From assembly GCA_023434855.1 (NCBI GenBank), contig JAEYSJ010000079.1:1-5170 (forward strand): a stretch of DNA of 5,170 nucleotides, read 5' to 3'. Position numbers and translations under genes: made by a program. Below are positions 1 to 5,170 of this stretch, piece after piece; the stretch's first letter is position 1; each line of letters begins with the position of its first letter. The stretch comes from Bacillota bacterium. GTDB taxonomy: Bacteria > Bacillota_C > Negativicutes > JAEYSJ01. The notes under the pieces were generated by a model, which saw nothing but the letters and a program-made list of their open reading frames with translations, did not search any database and had not been told where the DNA came from.

Positions 1-38
1 GCACACAGCAATAGGAAATAAAGGATTTTTTTACTCAA
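1..38 (-). CDS. 5' end of an exported protein or lipoprotein gene (partial, runs off the window)
   Basis: Only the first 12 codons and part of the 13th are visible. Reading from a TTG start at 36-38, the product begins MSKKILYFLLLC, followed by a GC that would start an Ala-type codon. Two lysines followed by a run of hydrophobic residues is the classic start of a Sec signal peptide. A Cys at residue 12 could be a lipoprotein lipobox residue but is very early for one, so a plain signal peptide or membrane anchor is as likely. TTG is chosen because a GAGGTGA ribosome binding site lies just upstream at 43-49 and the two nearby ATGs run into stops after two codons. The gene has its own promoter-like sequence at 64-92 and lies beyond the terminator at 227-262, so it is probably a separate transcription unit. 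Its function cannot be told from this fragment. Confidence 0.55.
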   Translation of the reverse strand, partial: MSKKILYFLLLC

Positions 39-42
39 ATCA

Positions 43-49
43 TCACCTC
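43..49 (-). promoter_or_regulatory. Ribosome binding site deciding the TTG start at 38
   Basis: GAGGTGA on the minus strand lies 4 bases before the TTG codon. It matches the anti-Shine-Dalgarno sequence well and is the reason to prefer TTG. The ATG codons at 48-50 and 42-44 each open a reading frame that stops after two codons. Confidence 0.5.
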
Positions 50-63
50 ATGTTCTCCTGTCA

Positions 64-92
64 ATAATACGCCATTTGGCAAAAAACAGCAA
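64..92 (-). promoter_or_regulatory. Probable sigma-A promoter of the truncated left-end gene
   Basis: On the minus strand TTGCTG (87-92) and TATTAT (64-69) are separated by exactly 17 bases, a good -35/-10 pair. Transcription would begin near 57 and give a leader of about 19 bases before the TTG start. A short inverted repeat, GCCA-TT-TGGC (71-80, plus strand), lies in the spacer and could be a half-hidden operator, but it is too short to be confident about. The promoter is inferred from consensus match and spacing only. Confidence 0.45.
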
Positions 93-226
93 TATCAATA
101 CGCTTGCAAATTCACTGGTTATATGCCGTAGCCGATAATCTAGCGAACTTTTTACGACAGCTAGGATTTATGCTTCCCCGGATAGTGGCTTTGATGTAAA
201 AAGCCTGTACAAACAACCATGCTAGT
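93..226. other. Non-coding intergenic stretch with inverted repeats
   Basis: I find no convincing gene here on either strand. Two local folds are visible. GGCTTT (187-192) pairs with AAAGCC (200-205) around a 7-base loop. The segment 160-171 pairs with 135-144 over about 10 base pairs with two single-base bulges, closing a 15-base loop. An outer CACT/AGTG pair (113-116 with 184-187) could enclose the second fold. I do not recognise a known riboswitch. The stretch could be part of a longer leader of the left-end gene, a small RNA, or simply spacer. Confidence 0.3.
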
Positions 227-262
227 AAAAAAAGGATCAGCCATTTTGACTGATCCTTTTTT
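227..262 (-). terminator. Intrinsic terminator after the radical SAM gene, possibly bidirectional
   Basis: GGATCAG (234-240) and CTGATCC (250-256) form a perfect 7-bp stem around a 9-base loop, flanked by seven A on one side (227-233) and six T on the other (257-262). Read on the minus strand it starts a few bases after the TAA of the radical SAM gene and ends in seven U, so it closes the acyltransferase-radical SAM unit. The symmetrical A/T flanks mean it should also stop transcription arriving on the plus strand, although no plus-strand gene is seen here. Confidence 0.9.
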
Positions 263-265
263 GAA

Positions 266-1990
266 TTACTCTTTTATCCGGCCTTGCAATGCCATCTGCC
301 GGCTTTTTTGGTTGATTTTTTCAATCAAAGCTGCCATGTATTTTGTACTTCCTGACATAATATCCTGTAAGGATTTACTTTTGAACTGCAGCAAATCAAG
401 CCTGGACCTATATCCTACAGCTTCTGTCATCATTAGATATTCGTCAGAAATATCTGTAGGAATTCCCAGCTTTACAACTTCCTTTCTCAGGCGGCTTGTT
501 TCTTTTAAGAGTTTTGCACTACTCATCCCTTGCAATGAATATCCTAAATCATCCCATAATTCCATTGGTTTATAGATAGAGTATTCATATTTCATAAAGT
601 TGGTAACGAAAGTAGGTTCCGCGACAAATCCAAACTCTGCTGCTCTCTCCATCCATTTTGTCCCTGGGAACATGACGGGTGGATTTACAATCACCGTATC
701 GGGATTCGCTTCTTGAATGAGGCGCATATCTTCTTCAAACACTTCCGCTAAACTAATGCCCTCTATTATCGGGCAAGGATAAATGAGTGATAAACCAATC
801 CGGCAATTAGCTCCGACTTTTTCTGAGGCTAACTTAATGCAATTAATTGTATCAACAACATCCTTACTTCGAATTCCCTTATTCATTACTTTTTCATTAA
901 TAAGATCATGTCCGGTTTCTCCGCCCATGAATACTGCCCGTAAACCAGCTTTAATCATTGTAGTATAGGCATCAAATAGCTCAGGGGTTACCCTAACTGC
1001 TCTTGCAAACATAGAAAAATTAACATTCAAATTTCGTCTTAATATTTCTTCTGCAATTTTTTTACCATGTTCAATTGGCGTTTCCGAGCTGCTAAAACGA
1101 AAAAAGGATATACCCTGGTCTGTCATAAATTCGATTTCATCCACGATTTCATTAATCGAGCGTGAATAATACTTATCATTCTGTCTGGTATGAGAACAAA
1201 AGTTGCATTTATTCCATGAGCAACCAAATCCATCCACTAAAGTATGAAAAAGAATTTTACCTTTTAAATCTTCTGTTCTATACTTTGGCATAACAAATAG
1301 TTTTTGATTATTATTTACTTTTTCTAAACTATATGTCCCCATTTTCATTAACTTATGACCAAAATCTTTATGAAAAGCAGCCAGCAATTCCATTTTACTT
1401 CGGAATATACGCTGCAGATCTAATATTTTTGCCAGGGCTTCCTCACCAGGTCCCATAATTACAATATCAAAAACTTTATTGTTCAGCATATATTCACCAT
1501 AAACTTTGACTTGCGGTCCCCCTGCCACAATAAGAGTATCCGGGCAAGCTCTCCTCACTCTCTCTGCAAGCACTTCACTCCATGTAAAGGCATCACCATA
1601 CCATACTTTGATCCCCAAGACAGCTATTTTTTTATCTTTTATCATCGTAACTATATCTTCTATTCTACTATCCATAAATTTACGACGATAATAAAGCGAC
1701 AAAGCTTGAAATGGCCACGTAAAGAACAAAAGTAACATCCAAGGAATATTCATTTGCTTGTTATAGACTTTCATCTGTAGGTCAACCAAATAACGCAGCA
1801 AATTCAAGCACCACTGAGGTACTCCATTTTCCATTGCAGTTACTCTTTGATCATCAATAACTCCAACAGAATAGCCTTTTGCCTCCAAGAAAGTACGAAT
1901 TATAGCTAAGCCGTTTTCTAAAGCAGCATCAGAGGCTATTCTTTGGCGCGGGGCGTAACTATTAACTAGTAATAATTCTATCTTTTCCAT
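266..1990 (-). CDS. B12-binding-domain radical SAM protein
   Basis: The 574-residue product looks like a two-domain B12-dependent-type radical SAM enzyme (COG1032-like) that would bind a [4Fe-4S] cluster and cleave S-adenosylmethionine. Residues 1-50 and 118-190 form a Rossmann-like cobalamin-binding-type fold, with VAGGPQVKVYGEYML near 155-169 and IVIMGPGEEAL near 176-186. No DxHxxG motif is seen, so any cobalamin would be bound without the lower-ligand histidine. Between these parts, residues 81-104 form a very hydrophobic stretch (from NIPWMLLLFFTWPF) that may be a membrane-associating insertion. The cluster motif is GCSWNKCNFC, with C257, C262 and C265 (CX4CX2C). Later radical SAM core features are FRFSSSETP (297-305) and MGGETG (355-360). 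The last ~100 residues are an unassigned helical tail. The ATG start has AGGAGGAG 7 bases upstream (1998-2005). The gene lies 23 bases after the acyltransferase stop, so the two are probably co-transcribed. Substrate unknown; the neighbour suggests an acyl-lipid or amino-acid conjugate. Confidence 0.88.
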   Translation of the reverse strand: MEKIELLLVNSYAPRQRIASDAALENGLAIIRTFLEAKGYSVGVIDDQRVTAMENGVPQWCLNLLRYLVDLQMKVYNKQMNIPWMLLLFFTWPFQALSLYYRRKFMDSRIEDIVTMIKDKKIAVLGIKVWYGDAFTWSEVLAERVRRACPDTLIVAGGPQVKVYGEYMLNNKVFDIVIMGPGEEALAKILDLQRIFRSKMELLAAFHKDFGHKLMKMGTYSLEKVNNNQKLFVMPKYRTEDLKGKILFHTLVDGFGCSWNKCNFCSHTRQNDKYYSRSINEIVDEIEFMTDQGISFFRFSSSETPIEHGKKIAEEILRRNLNVNFSMFARAVRVTPELFDAYTTMIKAGLRAVFMGGETGHDLINEKVMNKGIRSKDVVDTINCIKLASEKVGANCRIGLSLIYPCPIIEGISLAEVFEEDMRLIQEANPDTVIVNPPVMFPGTKWMERAAEFGFVAEPTFVTNFMKYEYSIYKPMELWDDLGYSLQGMSSAKLLKETSRLRKEVVKLGIPTDISDEYLMMTEAVGYRSRLDLLQFKSKSLQDIMSGSTKYMAALIEKINQKSRQMALQGRIKE

Positions 1991-2013
1991 ATTAAAGCTC
2001 CTCCTAAATATTT

Positions 2014-3150
2014 TTAAAGATTGTTCTTTAAATTTGTTAGTATTTGATTAGCTTCTTTGGGATGAGACATGCTGAATTTCCTGAAATATTGGCGAGATAT
2101 TACGATAATTTCTGTAGAAATTACTGATATACTATCTGTCATCTGAATTGTAGAATCCGCTATTCCAACAACTCCAAAATGCTCGCCTGGAAAAATCATT
2201 TTATCTCCATTCAGCACTCGGCCAGAAAGTACTATATTCAACTCTTCACTTAGCAGGCCACTTGACAATATTTTGTCACCCGCATAGCAATTAACAATAA
2301 CCGCGCAACGGTACAAAAGTTTTTTGAGTATCTCAGCATCAACTCCCTGAAACGCTTGTATAGTATCTTCTGGCCTTTCGCCCAAGCGGTTGCGCAAAAG
2401 ATTCCAAAGCTCTTCTTCTGTCACTAATTGACTGTTCAAGACTACTGGATCTCTTGCAAATTCTTTTGTAAACCACTGTCTTGACGAGCTGTCCGTAACA
2501 CTTCTTTTGCGAGCAGTTCTAAAATATGGCGAACGGACTAATTTCAAATGTTGAACATCATCAACTAATAACACAAAGGGATGCAGCAAGCCATACCCCG
2601 GATCAACAAAACCCCTTCCTAAACGGCGATAGCCCATTTGCTCATAAAAACGCAGTAAATAAAAATTGCAACCACCAAAGTTGAACTGTACATGGTGATT
2701 GCAATAAATCTCGTACCCCTTCGCCAAAAGCTGATGTGTTGCAGTCGAATTTCGATACCGTTGTAAAACCATGAGTTTGGAGCCGAAAGAAACTAACGAC
2801 TCACCTTTGTCTTTAAAATAACTTTGAAATCTATCCATTTGCAAAGTTTCAACCAAATTCACCGGAAAGTCATTTATGGATCCTATATTCGCCCTCATTG
2901 TGCCGATAATTTCAGATCCCACTTTTGCATAAACAAGCACCGCCCATGTATCAAGCTCATCAAATAACAGCTTATTTCGATGATCTACAAAAAATGGCTT
3001 TCTAAGCATTTCTTCTACATAGATTTTATAACGCAAACGAAAAATTTCATCTTTTTCTTCATCAGTTGACGCAATTCCGATTTCTATGCTTAATTCCGGA
3101 TTGGAATTTAAACATAATCCTTGATGCTGAATACTAACCCCGACTCCCAT
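2014..3150 (-). CDS. FeeM/LuxI-like GNAT N-acyltransferase fused to a degenerate cNMP-binding-like domain
   Basis: The 378-residue product has two parts. Residues ~20-200 resemble the autoinducer-synthase/N-acyl amino acid synthase branch of GNAT enzymes. FRLRYKIYVEEM (37-48) carries the N-terminal Arg of that branch, FDELDTWAVLVYA (63-75) the acidic D/E-x-D stretch, GTMRA (83-87) the Gly/Arg strand and SFGSKLMV (121-128) the next strand. RFYEQMGYRRLG (167-178) is a typical GNAT C-terminal helix and loop. Known relatives join an acyl chain from acyl-ACP or acyl-CoA to an amino acid or homoserine-type amine. Residues ~280-360 look like a cyclic-nucleotide-binding beta-roll (AGDKILSSG, ELNIVLSGRVL, FPGEHFGVVG), but the usual Glu and Arg of the phosphate-binding cassette are not seen, so cNMP binding is doubtful. 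The ATG has AAAGGAG 9 bases upstream. It is the first gene of the pair with the radical SAM gene. Cytosolic; acyl donor and acceptor unknown. Confidence 0.8.
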   Translation of the reverse strand: MGVGVSIQHQGLCLNSNPELSIEIGIASTDEEKDEIFRLRYKIYVEEMLRKPFFVDHRNKLLFDELDTWAVLVYAKVGSEIIGTMRANIGSINDFPVNLVETLQMDRFQSYFKDKGESLVSFGSKLMVLQRYRNSTATHQLLAKGYEIYCNHHVQFNFGGCNFYLLRFYEQMGYRRLGRGFVDPGYGLLHPFVLLVDDVQHLKLVRSPYFRTARKRSVTDSSSRQWFTKEFARDPVVLNSQLVTEEELWNLLRNRLGERPEDTIQAFQGVDAEILKKLLYRCAVIVNCYAGDKILSSGLLSEELNIVLSGRVLNGDKMIFPGEHFGVVGIADSTIQMTDSISVISTEIIVISRQYFRKFSMSHPKEANQILTNLKNNL

Positions 3151-3314
3151 TACTATTCACTCCTTTTTCTTTTTTTAAAAAACACTAAAATTCTACAACA
3201 TTTACAAAATATCACCCCCATTATTAGGATGGATACGGGAAAAATTAGACAACTCCTACATTTTTTTGTAGAAAATGCGCAAAATTTAGGATTTAAATGT
3301 CTCTAAATATAATG
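3151..3314 (-). other. Leader and promoter region of the acyltransferase-radical SAM unit
   Basis: This AT-rich gap lies between the kinase terminator and the acyltransferase start, and holds no gene I can support. Because the kinase terminator is strong, a promoter for the two-gene unit should lie here. The AAAGGAG ribosome binding site is at 3160-3166. A short CCAT/ATGG pair (3218-3221 with 3229-3232) and a CTACA/TGTAG inverted repeat (3256-3260 with 3267-3271) are the only hairpins noticed. Confidence 0.6.
3244..3272 (-). promoter_or_regulatory. Candidate promoter of the acyltransferase-radical SAM unit
   Basis: On the minus strand TCTACA (3267-3272, four of six matches to TTGACA) and TCTAAT (3244-3249, five of six to TATAAT) are 17 bases apart. 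Transcription would start near 3237, leaving a leader of about 87 bases. The -35 hexamer is also one arm of the inverted repeat CTACA-N6-TGTAG (3256-3271), so a regulator binding that repeat would cover the -35. The match is only moderate in AT-rich DNA. Confidence 0.35.
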
Positions 3315-3359
3315 AAAAAAAAAGCCCTCAAACCTTGCACATGACAAGGCTCGAGAGCT
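3315..3359 (-). terminator. Strong intrinsic terminator of the sensor kinase gene
   Basis: On the minus-strand RNA the arm at 3345-3359 pairs with the arm at 3323-3337 over 15 positions: 12 Watson-Crick pairs and three G-U wobbles, with a 7-base loop (3338-3344). Nine U follow directly (complement of 3315-3323). The three wobble pairs would be A-C mismatches if the plus strand were transcribed, so it works chiefly on the minus strand. It starts 16 bases after the kinase stop codon and isolates the kinase from the downstream two-gene unit. Confidence 0.93.
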
Positions 3360-3375
3360 TCCTCAATAATTGTTC

Positions 3376-5052
3376 TTAAGCAATTCGAAGTTTTGTTAAA
3401 TTAAAGCGTACAAAAAATGTAGTACCTGTTTCATTTGTCTCTACTTGAATAATAGCATTATGTCTCCCTGCAATTCGATAGCATACCGGCAGTCCTAACC
3501 CGGTACCAGATTCCTTAGTCGTTAAGAAGGGTGTTCCCAAGTTCTCCAATATATGAGACGGTATACCGATTCCCTCGTCTGCTACTGCTAAAACAACCTG
3601 ATCATTTTCTAAATATGTGCTTATATTAAGCGTTCCACCTGTCGGCATAGCTTCCAGACCATTACGGACAAGATTAAGTAATAGCTGTCGGATCTCATTT
3701 TCATCCAAGTATATTGGGGGAATATCGGTAAGCGAAAGTGTTACATTCGCTTTTGTAGCAATTGCATCCGCTTCCAGCAGAGGCAATAAGGATGTAATGC
3801 TCATATTTAAATCATGATACCTCAACTCTACCAGTTTATTTTTTGCTAAAGAAAGATACTCACGAATAATGGCATTTGTCCGATCTAGCTCACCAATCAT
3901 TAACTCGAATCGATCCCGGTATTCTGTAAAGGCTTGCTTATTTCCCATAATTTGCAAATACCCACGTACCGTAGTTAACGGATTGCGTATTTCATGTGCA
4001 ACATTAGCGGCCATTTCACCTATGATATTCATTCGATCTAACCTCGACATACTTTGCTCAAGATTTTTTCTGGCAGTAACATCTCGAATAATACCTTCAA
4101 GCGATACAAGGTTATTGGCTTTATCAAATACTGGCACTATATTTTGCTCTACCCAGCTAATCGTTTGATCCTTACACACAATACGTAACGTGAGTGGAAG
4201 AGTTCCTATTTCAGGCAATTTTTGAATAAACTCGTCAAATATAAATTTATCATCAGGATGAATTGTACTACTAAGGAGCTTCGCATCGGCATAATAATCT
4301 TCTGGGCTATAGCCGGTAATACCCTCAACAGATGGACTGATATACTCTATTTTTTCCTCCGGTAATACTTTATAGAGATAAATTACATCTACGGCATTTT
4401 CTGCAAGAAGTCGATATTGAGTTTCTTTTTGCGCTAAATGCAATCTGGTTCGCTCTAAATACAACAATAAACCAGCAATCGCAACAGAAAGTCTTAATAT
4501 ACCCTCGATGATGTAGCCCCATGCGGTGAACCACGGTATAGTAATTAAAAAGGGCATATCCAATGTATGTATGCCCCAGAGAATATAAGAGTATCCAAGT
4601 ATATATTTGCTGAATATTTCGGCTCTAAGATGATATATAAACGCTAATCCCGTCCAAATACAAACTGCACCACAAAACAATGAAACTGGAAGCAACTTAT
4701 AAAAGAAAGAAAGTTTCAACAGAATTGCCAGATTACTTGAAACTAAGCTTATAATTGCACCAATCCACCAAATTTTATTCATCGGTTTGGAAATGAAAAG
4801 ATAAGTCGCCCATATTATCAATAATGCACTACTAAGCAAGAGGATATGGAACAACAAAAAGCCCCAGTCATTATGCATAAAATCGACTACACCGGAATCA
4901 ATAAATATAAGACGCCAAAATAATATAAACCAACTAATTGCCCATAATCCCATAAACTTGTCTCGGAATGCTAAATAGAGATACATATACACAATGACCA
5001 TGAGAAATGTACCAGCCACAGCACCAATCGTAAAAGTAGCAAGAAAGTCCAT
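3376..5052 (-). CDS. Membrane-bound PAS-domain sensor histidine kinase
   Basis: The 558-residue product is a complete sensor kinase that should autophosphorylate on His and pass phosphate to a response regulator or phosphorelay protein. Residues 1-200 hold about seven hydrophobic segments (near 6-28, 36-54, 64-88, 94-112, 118-140, 149-172 and 178-198) with short loops, so signals are probably sensed in or near the membrane. A PAS domain spans ~210-327 and ends in the PAC-like GIIRDVTARK. The HisKA H-box is MAANVAHEIRNPLTTVRGYL, with phospho-acceptor H353. The HATPase has an N-box (LLLNLVRNGLEAM, 457-469), G1 box DEGIGI (492-497), FLTTK (509-513) and G2 box GTGLGL (516-521); all key residues look intact. 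The H-box resembles Bacillota sporulation-type kinases (KinA/KinB class), but this is a family impression only. ATG at 5052 is chosen over the in-frame GTG at 5073 because GGGAGGG lies 9 bases before the ATG. No partner regulator lies in the window, so it looks orphan. Confidence 0.92.
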   Translation of the reverse strand: MDFLATFTIGAVAGTFLMVIVYMYLYLAFRDKFMGLWAISWFILFWRLIFIDSGVVDFMHNDWGFLLFHILLLSSALLIIWATYLFISKPMNKIWWIGAIISLVSSNLAILLKLSFFYKLLPVSLFCGAVCIWTGLAFIYHLRAEIFSKYILGYSYILWGIHTLDMPFLITIPWFTAWGYIIEGILRLSVAIAGLLLYLERTRLHLAQKETQYRLLAENAVDVIYLYKVLPEEKIEYISPSVEGITGYSPEDYYADAKLLSSTIHPDDKFIFDEFIQKLPEIGTLPLTLRIVCKDQTISWVEQNIVPVFDKANNLVSLEGIIRDVTARKNLEQSMSRLDRMNIIGEMAANVAHEIRNPLTTVRGYLQIMGNKQAFTEYRDRFELMIGELDRTNAIIREYLSLAKNKLVELRYHDLNMSITSLLPLLEADAIATKANVTLSLTDIPPIYLDENEIRQLLLNLVRNGLEAMPTGGTLNISTYLENDQVVLAVADEGIGIPSHILENLGTPFLTTKESGTGLGLPVCYRIAGRHNAIIQVETNETGTTFFVRFNLTKLRIA

Positions 5053-5061
5053 TAAGTATAT

Positions 5062-5068
5062 CCCTCCC
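5062..5068 (-). promoter_or_regulatory. Ribosome binding site deciding the kinase start
   Basis: GGGAGGG on the minus strand lies 9 bases before the ATG at 5050-5052. A GTG seven codons further upstream keeps the frame open but has no purine-rich site in front of it and would place this site inside the coding region, so the shorter protein is preferred. Confidence 0.75.
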
Positions 5069-5108
5069 AACACAAATTAGGAGAATCATATTACATAAAT
5101 TTCCTTTA

Positions 5109-5117
5109 ATTGTAGCA
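5109..5117 (-). promoter_or_regulatory. Possible extended -10 promoter of the kinase gene
   Basis: TGC-TACAAT on the minus strand fits an extended -10 (TGn plus five of six matches to TATAAT). No good -35 hexamer is present 16-18 bases upstream, which an extended -10 can tolerate. Transcription would start near 5102, with a leader of about 50 bases. An alternative -10 (TAATAT, 5088-5093) has a poorer 19-base spacing to TTGCTA. Confidence 0.35.
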
Positions 5118-5145
5118 AAAATCCTCTTTTTAGCATAACAAATTT

Positions 5146-5167
5146 TGATAATTATTGTAAATAATTA
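5146..5167. promoter_or_regulatory. Palindromic operator-like site resembling a Fur/PerR box
   Basis: TAATTATT (5149-5156) and AATAATTA (5160-5167) are perfect 8-base inverted arms around GTA. Overlapping them, TGATAATTATTGTAA (5146-5160) matches the 7-1-7 PerR consensus TTATAATNATTATAA at 12 of 14 specified positions, and the Fur-type TGATAATNATTATCA equally well. It lies upstream of the kinase's probable promoter and could serve either the kinase or a gene beyond the right edge. In such AT-rich DNA a chance match is quite possible. Confidence 0.3.
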
Positions 5168-5170
5168 CAT

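Noticed and set aside
131..138. GCCGATAA on the plus strand, like a sigma-28 (motility) -10 element
   Set aside because: No TAAA-type -35 lies at the needed distance upstream, and no plus-strand gene follows.
113..205. Cyclic-di-GMP (GEMM) or cobalamin riboswitch
   Set aside because: The conserved GGCAAACC and GACGCAAAGCC segments of GEMM and the B12-box are absent; only a loose CAAAGCC is present.
219..575. Open plus-strand reading frame of 118 codons
   Set aside because: It starts inside the terminator region and runs antisense through the radical SAM gene; it has no ribosome binding site or recognisable domain.
2014..3150. PEP-CTERM/exosortase-associated acyltransferase or a true LuxI
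   Set aside because: No exosortase, PEP-CTERM protein or LuxR-type regulator is nearby, and the C-terminal cNMP-like domain differs from both; only the broader FeeM/LuxI-like GNAT call is supportable.
3869..4168. Open plus-strand reading frame of 99 codons
   Set aside because: It is antisense to the conserved HisKA and PAS coding sequence of the kinase and looks like a shadow of it.
5053..5073. Upstream in-frame GTG start for the kinase, adding MLGGIYL
   Set aside because: No ribosome binding site precedes the GTG, and the added codons contain the GGGAGGG site that serves the ATG at 5052.
1..5170. CRISPR array, tRNA, rRNA or insertion sequence
   Set aside because: No regularly spaced direct repeats, tRNA-like cloverleaf, rRNA-like sequence, transposase or terminal inverted repeats were seen on either strand.

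Overview
The window is AT-rich with strong purine-rich ribosome binding sites (AGGAGGAG, AAAGGAG, GGGAGGG) and hairpin-plus-U-tract terminators. Together with a histidine kinase whose H-box resembles Bacillota sporulation-type kinases, this suggests a low-GC Bacillota. A B12-binding-domain radical SAM enzyme points to an anaerobe. A spore-forming anaerobe (Clostridia or Negativicutes such as Sporomusaceae) is my best guess, from protein style only and not from any search.

Layout: every supported gene is on the minus strand, so transcription runs from high to low coordinates. At the right end (5053-5170) is an AT-rich upstream region with a possible extended -10 and a Fur/PerR-like palindrome. 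Next comes a membrane-bound PAS-HisKA-HATPase sensor kinase (3376-5052), closed by a strong intrinsic terminator (3315-3359). A leader of about 160 bases follows, with a candidate promoter. Then comes a two-gene unit: a FeeM/LuxI-like GNAT N-acyltransferase fused to a degenerate cyclic-nucleotide-binding-like domain (2014-3150) and, 23 bases later, a B12-binding-domain radical SAM protein (266-1990). The unit ends at a hairpin terminator that can work in both directions (227-262). The left end (39-226) is non-coding, with fold potential and a plausible sigma-A promoter for a further minus-strand gene. Only the TTG start and the first 12 codons of that gene, which look like a signal peptide, lie in the window (1-38).

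How they may work together: the acyltransferase and radical SAM genes are almost certainly co-transcribed. The acyltransferase belongs to the superfamily that moves acyl chains from acyl carrier protein or CoA to amino-acid-like amines (N-acyl amino acids, acyl-homoserine lactones). The radical SAM enzyme could then modify that lipid or a related substrate. This is the best candidate in the window for an undescribed pathway: a small acyl-lipid or signal made by two enzymes. The kinase has its own terminator and no response regulator in the window, so a direct link to the pair is unproven.
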